5,000 bases of DNA from assembly GCA_017882245.1 (NCBI GenBank), contig JADGPV010000118.1, forward strand, positions 1 through 5,000, read 5' to 3'. Positions within the stretch are counted from its first letter, which is position 1, and the number at the start of each line of letters is the position of its first letter. Source of the DNA: Bacteroidales bacterium. GTDB taxonomy: Bacteria > Bacteroidota > Bacteroidia > Bacteroidales > VadinHA17. The notes beneath the pieces were generated by a model that saw only the letters and a program-made list of their open reading frames with translations, did not search any database and was not told the DNA's origin. Shown in pieces: positions 1 through 5,000 of the stretch. A program made the translations under genes and the position numbers.

Positions 1-39
1 AAAAAGGATACATGGCAGGGCAGACTTTACAATAAATAA
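1..39 (+). CDS. C-terminal tail of an upstream gene (partial, tentative)
   Basis: Reading from base 1 gives KKDTWQGRLYNK and then TAA at 37-39. Only 12 residues are visible, so the product cannot be identified. The stop lies 6 bases before the ATG of the AddB-like gene, the tight spacing expected inside an operon, which favours this frame. A frame starting at base 3 also ends nearby (TAA at 33-35), so the choice is not certain. Inference: AddB-type genes are often next to an AddA/UvrD-type helicase-nuclease gene, and that would be the natural candidate, but nothing in these 12 residues proves it. Confidence 0.4.
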   Translation, partial: KKDTWQGRLYNK

Positions 40-45
40 CGGAAG

Positions 46-2916
46 ATGGATTTCCTCGAAAAAGTGGCGCATAAGCTCCGTGAGAATTATGGCGATGAGA
101 TGGACAGACAGATAGTCGTTCTGCCCAGCCGAAGGGCAGGACTTTACCTGTCCAGGTTCATTGCACGTCTCTGCGATAAGCCCCAGTGGTCACCCATGAT
201 GCTGACGGTAAACGAGTTATTTAATTCATTCGCTGCCCTCAGACAGGCAGATACCGAAACCCTGATATTTGAGCTTTACGGCATTTACAAAACGAAGTTC
301 ACCCCCGTGATGAGCTTCGATGATTTCTGGTCATGGGGCGAGATCATCATTAACGACTTTAATGATATCGACCTTTACCTCGCAGATGCGCAAAAGTTAT
401 ACACCAACATTTCCGACCTGAAGGAGATAGACGCAAAATTCGGCGGTCTGACCGATGAACAGACAGAGATAATCAGAGGCTTCTGGACATCGTTCACTCC
501 CGGTTCGGCTGACAGTGAAGCCCGCTCCAGGTTTCAGTCTGTCTGGCAGAAGCTTGCACCGCTTTATGTTGAGTTCAGGAGTGCGATGAGAGCGCGCGGC
601 CAGACAGGTGACGGTATGCTTTGCCGGGAGGTGGCTGAGCAGGCATTAAAAGAGAGCCTTTTTGTGCCTGCGGGAATGACCTGGCATCTAGTAGGGCTTA
701 ACGCTCTTAATAACTGCGAGAAAGCTCTTTTTAAATACCTCAAAAGCAAAGGACAGGCGAAGTTCTACTGGGATGACGACCATTTTTTTATGGACGACAG
801 CGACCATAAAGCATCTGTCTTCATGAAGGAAAACCTGAAGATTTTCGGCAACGAGCTGGAAAAGAGTGCGGGTGAAGTCACTTCTATACCACAGGGACGA
901 TGGACTGTAATCGATACACCATCTGATACTGCCCAGGCAAGGATGCTGGGGCAGATTATTGAAGGTTCGGATATAGATATGACAGGTGACCTGACAGACA
1001 CTGCTATCATCCTTGCCGATGAAAAGTTGTTGCTTCCCGTTCTGACGTCACTTCCCCAGTCCATCGAGGAGGTCAACGTAACCATGGGTCATCCCTTCCG
1101 CTTCACCTCGCTCTATTCATTCCTCAGGCAGCTGATGGCGCTTATCCGTTCATCCCGCGTGAGTAACGGTAAAACCTCATTCAGGAGTGAAGAGGTGATA
1201 ACACTGCTGAGACACCAGTATTTCGTTCTCCTGGCAGGTGACGAAGGTGAGAAGATCGTCACAGATATAATTTCAGGAAACATAATAAGGGTTGATGCAG
1301 AACGCCTTGTCTCTCGCCTTCCCCTGAAGAAGCTTTTCACTGTACCTTCTGAAGGTGCCGGACTGCCTGATCACCTTGTCTCGGTCATGGAGATGATTGA
1401 GGCCGCCACTTTTGAGGCGCAGGAGACCGGCAAGGAGTTGAGCATCGACCGTGAGTATCTCAGGATGGCAATGAATGCGACAGGCATGCTTGCCAACCTG
1501 ATGCATTCGTATAAACTTGACCTCAGGGTAGATACCTGCATCAGATTACTAGACAGGATCTTCAGGAAGCTTAAAGTGCCATTCTCAGGCGAGCCTTTGA
1601 GAGGCATCCAGGTCATGGGGGCACTTGAAACGCGGGCACTCGAGTTCAGCAATATCATTTTCCTTTCCCTGAATGAGGGTATCTTCCCCGGATCATCGTA
1701 CGACAACACATTTATTCCCTATAACATAAGGAGAGCCTTCGGTCTTCCGACGGTCAACGAGCATGAGTCAATTTATTCATATCATTTCTTCAGGCTTCTT
1801 CGTAAGCCCCGACAGGGATGGTTTATGTACAATTCTACAATACAAGGACTCGTATCTGGTGAAATGAGCCGTTACCTGGTGCAGATGAAGTACAGCAAGA
1901 AATTCTCTCCGGAGTTCCGGACAGTGCATATCACCGTCGGACGAAGCAGAATGATCGCTGAAAGACTTCCCAAGCTAAAAGAACATAACAGCGTGCTCCT
2001 CGGTCTTTATGCGACAGGCGGAGAGAGTGAGAAATATCTCTCGCCAAGCGCTGTCAACACATGGGTAAACTGCCGTATGCGTTTTTATTACAGGTATGTA
2101 TGCGGAATGCCTGAAGAAGAGATACTTGAAAAAGACATTGACCAGCGAAGGTTTGGCAATATCCTCCACGAAACTCTGAGCAGGCTTTACGAGTCTGTTA
2201 AGGGAACCGTGAATACCTGCTCAAGGATAAAAATAATGTATGCAGACAAGGAACTGATCAGGAACATGATAATTTCAACGGCCTTATCTGAAATGAATTG
2301 GGATGAAGCCACGCTCATGGCCGGCAAGGGTGTAATAATTATCGACGTGCTTGAGAGATATATCAGTGATCTGCTGAAATATGATTCTGGTATTTCTGAC
2401 CTTGTCCTGCTGAACCTGGAGGATAACTTCCACGGAACGCAGAATATCTCTTCAATTTCGGGCAAGGTGACCGTCAGGATAGGAGGAAGAGCTGACAGGG
2501 TCGACAGCACTGCAGGTGCAATAAGGGTGGTCGATTACAAGACCGGCACTCCGAAGAAAGATACAATGAACCCTGATGACATCTTTAATGAGGAGAAGGA
2601 AAAAAGAAACGACGCACTCTTGCAGGCTATGCTTTACTGTCATCTTATCCGTGAAAGCCATCCGGGCAAATTGGTGATACCTGCAGTGTACTGGGTACAG
2701 CAGATATCATCTGATGCATACTCTCCTTATGCCTCTGTTGACGGACTTGACGGCCCGGGTGCCGAAGCACATGCCTGGAATGAAGTAATGAGGAAGTTTG
2801 CGGAGGGGCTTTCCTTGACTGTCAACCGTATCTTCTCGGAAAGTGAGGATTATATCAAGACAGACTTTATACGGAGGTGCACCTGGTGTCCATACAGAAT
2901 GCTATGCGGCAGATAA
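46..2916 (+). CDS. AddB-like recombination nuclease subunit, PD-(D/E)XK family
   Basis: Probable AddB/RexB-type subunit of a cytoplasmic helicase-nuclease that resects double-strand DNA ends for RecA-dependent repair. The N-terminus (about residues 2-40, with LPSRRAGLYL) and the WSWGEIIINDFNDID block match the Bacteroidota form as I remember it. A degenerate helicase core follows: ARMLGQII near 298-305, ILADEKLLLPVL at 322-333, NVTMGHP at 344-350, and a motif V/VI-like block at 520-549 with ETRALEF and LNEGIFPG. The C-terminal RecB-family nuclease has H708 (GNILHETL), D817 (GRADRVD), D830 and K832 (VVDYKTG), and Q860/Y864 (LLQAMLY). C676 with C945-x2-C948-x5-C954 matches the AddB iron-sulfur staple. 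No Walker A motif is visible, so it is unlikely to hydrolyse ATP itself. ATG 46 is the first start after the in-frame TAA at 37-39. The length is complete for this family form. Family assignment is firm; the AddA-type partner lies outside the window. Confidence 0.9.
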   Translation: MDFLEKVAHKLRENYGDEMDRQIVVLPSRRAGLYLSRFIARLCDKPQWSPMMLTVNELFNSFAALRQADTETLIFELYGIYKTKFTPVMSFDDFWSWGEIIINDFNDIDLYLADAQKLYTNISDLKEIDAKFGGLTDEQTEIIRGFWTSFTPGSADSEARSRFQSVWQKLAPLYVEFRSAMRARGQTGDGMLCREVAEQALKESLFVPAGMTWHLVGLNALNNCEKALFKYLKSKGQAKFYWDDDHFFMDDSDHKASVFMKENLKIFGNELEKSAGEVTSIPQGRWTVIDTPSDTAQARMLGQIIEGSDIDMTGDLTDTAIILADEKLLLPVLTSLPQSIEEVNVTMGHPFRFTSLYSFLRQLMALIRSSRVSNGKTSFRSEEVITLLRHQYFVLLAGDEGEKIVTDIISGNIIRVDAERLVSRLPLKKLFTVPSEGAGLPDHLVSVMEMIEAATFEAQETGKELSIDREYLRMAMNATGMLANLMHSYKLDLRVDTCIRLLDRIFRKLKVPFSGEPLRGIQVMGALETRALEFSNIIFLSLNEGIFPGSSYDNTFIPYNIRRAFGLPTVNEHESIYSYHFFRLLRKPRQGWFMYNSTIQGLVSGEMSRYLVQMKYSKKFSPEFRTVHITVGRSRMIAERLPKLKEHNSVLLGLYATGGESEKYLSPSAVNTWVNCRMRFYYRYVCGMPEEEILEKDIDQRRFGNILHETLSRLYESVKGTVNTCSRIKIMYADKELIRNMIISTALSEMNWDEATLMAGKGVIIIDVLERYISDLLKYDSGISDLVLLNLEDNFHGTQNISSISGKVTVRIGGRADRVDSTAGAIRVVDYKTGTPKKDTMNPDDIFNEEKEKRNDALLQAMLYCHLIRESHPGKLVIPAVYWVQQISSDAYSPYASVDGLDGPGAEAHAWNEVMRKFAEGLSLTVNRIFSESEDYIKTDFIRRCTWCPYRMLCGR

Positions 2917-2934
2917 TTATTAACCGATCAGGAA

Positions 2935-3423
2935 TTACTTTTCTATCTCGCGCTGCAGGGTTGCCATGCGTATGGCTGTGACTGCCGCTTCAATACCTTT
3001 GTTCCCGTGTTTGCCGCCTGCCCTCTCAAGAGCCTGCAGATGGTTCAGTGTGGTGAGAATACCAAAAATGAACGGAATGTTATAGTCGAGGTTAAGCTCG
3101 GTTATTCCATGTGTCACTCCCTGGCAGATATAAGTGAAGTGGGGTGTTTCTCCCTGAATCACACAGCCCAGGCAGATGACACCGTCAAGGTCATCATATT
3201 CTGCAAGCCATTGGGCTGCCACAGTGATTTCAAAAGTTCCGGGAACATGCTTTACTACAATATCTTCAGCAATGACGCCATGATGTCTGAGGGTAGCCTC
3301 TGCGCCGGCAAGAAGGGCATGAGTAACCTCCGGATTCCAGTCGGCCACTACAATGCCAAACCTCATCCCCGATGCATCAGGGACCTTGGAAGAGTCATAT
3401 TCAGAAAGGTTCCGGGTTGCCAA
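2935..3423 (-). CDS. ribH: 6,7-dimethyl-8-ribityllumazine synthase
   Basis: Cytoplasmic penultimate enzyme of riboflavin synthesis: it condenses 5-amino-6-ribitylaminouracil with 3,4-dihydroxy-2-butanone 4-phosphate to give 6,7-dimethyl-8-ribityllumazine. The 162 residues are a full-length, single-domain RibH. Visible signatures are W29-N30 (VVADWN), PGTFEI at 61-66, GETPHF at 91-96 with the proposed catalytic base H95, FGILTT at 120-125, and R134 and K142 in the ERAGGKHGNKG phosphate-binding segment. The start is TTG (3423-3421). The next in-frame ATG is residue 20 (GMRFG), and starting there would remove MATRNLSEYD, an N-terminal form common in Bacteroidota homologues, so TTG is preferred. 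The gene follows the TPR gene by 3 bases in the same frame, so the two are almost certainly co-transcribed and possibly translationally coupled. No clear Shine-Dalgarno sequence precedes it. No FMN riboswitch is visible. Confidence 0.96.
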   Translation of the reverse strand: MATRNLSEYDSSKVPDASGMRFGIVVADWNPEVTHALLAGAEATLRHHGVIAEDIVVKHVPGTFEITVAAQWLAEYDDLDGVICLGCVIQGETPHFTYICQGVTHGITELNLDYNIPFIFGILTTLNHLQALERAGGKHGNKGIEAAVTAIRMATLQREIEK

Positions 3424-3426
3424 TGC

Positions 3427-4107
3427 TTAGTCTATATGCATTTTTACTCTGGCAATATATTTGTCAATACTTCTTCCCTCGGTGCTTTCAGAGTATTTAT
3501 CCTGAATCTTTTCATATAGTTGAAGAGCCTCTGCAAACTTTCCGGTACTCTCATAGATCATCCCGGCCTTCATGAGGTAGATTGGGGTATGGAAAGAGTT
3601 GTCAGCCATATCCGCGGCCTCAAGATAATATTTGATGCCTTCGTCAGTATTACCCATCTCGATATTGGCGTCACCTATGAGTCCCCTGGCCTCGGGTGCC
3701 AGAACCTCGTCCTTAAGTGTATATTTTTTAAGATAATTTATAGCTTCCTCAAACTGACCCAGATGTACCAGGCATGCACCTGCATAGAAGTTGGCCAGCT
3801 TGCCTGATTTTGTCATCTTGTACTGATCGGAAATATCGATGAACCCCAGATTATTGCCATCGCCGTTAAGCGCAAGCTTAAGCGAATCCTGTGAAAAATA
3901 CTGTTCGGCCATGAACATCTGGCTCTCGGCTTCATCGTTCTTCTTTCCTGTATACATCTTCAGCAGCCAGAAGATGCCGACTACTGCAACAACGCCTATC
4001 AGCGTGTAGAGAAGTGGTTTATAATTTTGTTCAAGGAACTGTTCGGTTTTGGTCAGTGTCTGTTCAACATTCTCTATACCTTTTCCGGTCTCTTTTTTCT
4101 TACTCAT
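3427..4107 (-). CDS. membrane-anchored tetratricopeptide repeat protein
   Basis: A 226-residue protein: a charged, lysine-rich N-terminus (1-30), one hydrophobic helix at about 31-49 (PLLYTLIGVVAVVGIFWLL), then a soluble helical part. At least three TPR-like units are visible, near 104-130 (ANFYAGACLVHLGQFEEAI), 138-167 (ARGLIGDANIEMGNTDEGI) and 174-206 (MKAGMIYESTGKFAEALQLY). Before them is an ALNGDGNNLGF segment (79-89) that I recall as conserved in Bacteroidota homologues. The layout resembles YfgM: one transmembrane anchor and a TPR domain that would face the periplasm if the N-terminus is inside. TPRs bind proteins, so an adaptor or assembly role at the inner membrane is plausible, but the partner is unknown. 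It is first in the unit with ribH; that link may reflect shared transcription only. ATG 4107 is a good start because it precedes the lysine-rich anchor and lies just downstream of a promoter-like site. Confidence 0.88.
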   Translation of the reverse strand: MSKKKETGKGIENVEQTLTKTEQFLEQNYKPLLYTLIGVVAVVGIFWLLKMYTGKKNDEAESQMFMAEQYFSQDSLKLALNGDGNNLGFIDISDQYKMTKSGKLANFYAGACLVHLGQFEEAINYLKKYTLKDEVLAPEARGLIGDANIEMGNTDEGIKYYLEAADMADNSFHTPIYLMKAGMIYESTGKFAEALQLYEKIQDKYSESTEGRSIDKYIARVKMHID

Positions 4108-4144
4108 ATCAATGTTCTCAGTTACAGGTCAAAAAATAACTTCG

Positions 4145-4179
4145 CAAAAGTAGTATTTATCGTCTTATTTTAAAACAAA
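4145..4179 (-). promoter_or_regulatory. putative promoter of the TPR-ribH unit
   Basis: On the minus strand TACTTTTG (4152-4145) matches the Bacteroidota -7 consensus TAnnTTTG exactly. A TTTG (4179-4176) lies 23 bases upstream and could be the -33 element, although the spacing is a little long against the usual 19-21. Transcription would begin near 4138-4141, giving a leader of about 30 bases before the ATG at 4107. The region around it is AT-rich. The -7 match is seen directly; its use as a promoter is inferred. Confidence 0.55.
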
Positions 4180-4232
4180 TGCTTAAAAAAATGCTGGCGT
4201 CTTACAGTCGCTCTTCTTAATCCTCAGCGTGG

Positions 4233-4262
4233 TTGTTGCAGCCGTTTCTTTTCTTAACTTTG
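4233..4262 (+). promoter_or_regulatory. putative recF promoter
   Basis: TAACTTTG (4255-4262) matches the Bacteroidota -7 consensus TAnnTTTG exactly, and a TTG at 4233-4235 sits 19 bases upstream, the preferred -33 spacing. Transcription would begin near 4267-4270, leaving a leader of about 20 bases to the recF ATG at 4288. Both elements and their spacing are seen directly; promoter function is inferred from the consensus for the primary sigma factor of this phylum. Confidence 0.65.
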
Positions 4263-4287
4263 GAACCTTGTTAGCTGAAGAGGGAAT

Positions 4288-5000
4288 ATGCATCTTGCCA
4301 GGATAGAGCTCACCAACTTTAAGAACTATGAAGCGGCGTCACTCGATTTTTCACCCGGGTTCAATTGTTTTGTCGGTAATAATGGCGTGGGCAAGACTAA
4401 CATTCTCGATGCAGTACATTACCTGTCCCTTACAAAGAGTTTTTTCAACAATTCCGACTCTCTCAGTATAAGATATGGAGAAGATTATTTTATCCTGAAA
4501 GGCCTTTTTGAGAAGGATGGAAGTCAGGATGAACTTTTCTGCGCTTTCCAGAAGCAGAAGCAGAAGGTCTTCAAGCTCAACGGCAAGGAATATCCAAGAA
4601 TGTCGGATCATGTAGGCAGGTACCCGGTGGTAATGCTTTCTCCGGCAGACAGCGCACTCATTACGGGAGGCAGCGACGAGAGACGCCGTTTCCTGAATAT
4701 GATCATAAGCCAGTATGATCCGGCTTACCTTGAGTCACACATGCGTTATAATAAGGCGCTCATGCAGAGGAACAGGGTCATCAGGGAGGGAGGCCCTGAC
4801 GCCGACAGCATGCTGGAGATCTATGATGAACAGATGGTACCTGAAGCTGATGTCATTTACAGGGCGCGACAGGCACTAACTGAAAACCTCACTCCGCTCT
4901 TCTCATCATATTATGAAAAGATATCAGGCAGTGCTGAAGAGGTGAGCATAAGGTACCGTACACATCTTGGCGGTGAGGACTATGCCGGACAGCTCGCTTC
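4288..5000 (+). CDS. recF: DNA replication and repair protein RecF (5' part, runs off the edge)
   Basis: RecF is a cytoplasmic SMC/ABC-type ATPase that works with RecO and RecR to load RecA at single-strand gaps and stalled forks. The visible 237 codons start MHLARIELTNFKNYE, the usual RecF N-terminus, followed by an exact Walker A, GNNGVGKT at 30-37 (K36, T37), and then ILDAVHYLSLTKSF. Further RecF signatures are SPADSALITGGSDERRRFLN (about 118-137), the SQYDPAYLE segment and RYNKALMQRN (153-162). Family members are about 360-370 residues, so about one third is missing; the ABC signature and Walker B would lie beyond base 5000. ATG 4288 is chosen because it gives the standard N-terminus and has AGAGGG (4278-4283) just upstream as a weak Shine-Dalgarno. 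It is divergent from the TPR-ribH unit. Residues 89-94 are a QKQKQK run encoded by a three-copy CAGAAG repeat. Confidence 0.96.
   Translation, partial: MHLARIELTNFKNYEAASLDFSPGFNCFVGNNGVGKTNILDAVHYLSLTKSFFNNSDSLSIRYGEDYFILKGLFEKDGSQDELFCAFQKQKQKVFKLNGKEYPRMSDHVGRYPVVMLSPADSALITGGSDERRRFLNMIISQYDPAYLESHMRYNKALMQRNRVIREGGPDADSMLEIYDEQMVPEADVIYRARQALTENLTPLFSSYYEKISGSAEEVSIRYRTHLGGEDYAGQLA
4549..4566 (+). repeat. three-copy CAGAAG tandem repeat inside recF
   Basis: Three perfect copies of the hexamer CAGAAG lie in frame and encode Gln-Lys three times (residues 88-93 or 89-94 depending on how the flanking codon is counted), in a basic stretch of RecF lobe I. Homologues also have a Lys/Arg/Gln-rich segment here, so this is probably ordinary coding sequence in which copy number could drift by slippage without breaking the frame. 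Confidence 0.6.

Noticed and set aside
564..2661. Several minus-strand open frames of 60-110 codons inside the AddB-like gene
   Set aside because: They are shadows of the 956-codon gene, with serine- and leucine-rich translations typical of antisense frames and no domain.
2905..2960. Bidirectional terminator between the convergent genes
   Set aside because: No inverted repeat of useful length or GC content followed by a T-run could be found on either strand.
3007..3519. 170-codon open frame on the + strand opposite ribH and the end of the TPR gene
   Set aside because: It lies antisense to a clear RibH with all family motifs; its translation has no recognisable domain and it crosses the junction of two real genes.
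3372..3807. Two shorter + strand open frames opposite the TPR gene
   Set aside because: Both are fully antisense to a well-supported TPR coding sequence and have low-information translations.
4108..4144. FMN riboswitch upstream of the unit containing ribH
   Set aside because: The predicted leader is only about 30 bases, far too short for the aptamer, and no conserved FMN-aptamer segments are seen.
4351..4611. 86-codon minus-strand open frame inside recF
   Set aside because: It is antisense to the Walker A region of an unmistakable RecF.
1..5000. Mobile element, CRISPR array, tRNA/rRNA gene or defence cassette
   Set aside because: No direct or inverted repeats, transposase-like ORFs or RNA gene signatures are seen, and every long coding region is accounted for by housekeeping families. 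The PD-(D/E)XK nuclease is a recombination subunit, not a restriction enzyme.

Overview
The window looks like chromosomal core sequence from a member of the Bacteroidota, most likely the Bacteroidales. Three things point there: (1) the AddB-like nuclease, the RecF and the tetratricopeptide-repeat (TPR) protein all have the Bacteroidota forms of their families; (2) two promoter-like sites match the Bacteroidota -7 consensus TAnnTTTG; (3) Shine-Dalgarno sequences are weak or absent. Genus cannot be fixed from this sequence.

Layout. Positions 1-39 are probably the last codons of an upstream gene, with its stop 6 bases before the next start. Positions 46-2916 (+) encode a complete 956-residue AddB-type subunit of a RecBCD/AddAB-like recombination nuclease, with a C-terminal PD-(D/E)XK nuclease and an iron-sulfur staple. 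After an 18-base convergent gap comes a leftward two-gene unit: a membrane-anchored TPR protein (4107-3427) followed by lumazine synthase ribH (3423-2935, TTG start). A 180-base divergent region (4108-4287) carries one promoter-like site in each direction. From 4288 (+) recF runs off the right edge; about two thirds of it is present, including its Walker A motif.

How the genes relate. The AddB-like protein and RecF both serve recombinational DNA repair, on double-strand ends and gaps respectively, but they are separate transcription units. RibH makes the lumazine precursor of riboflavin. It is second in its unit and seems to depend on the TPR gene's promoter; the short leader has no room for an FMN riboswitch. 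The recF / TPR / ribH neighbourhood is, from memory, a common Bacteroidota arrangement.

I found no mobile element, CRISPR array, RNA gene, defence island or evidently new system. No stretch over 300 bases lacks a gene. The points worth a second look are modest: loss of the AddB Walker A motif with retention of the iron-sulfur cysteines, the same-frame stop/TTG junction before ribH, and the divergent promoter pair.
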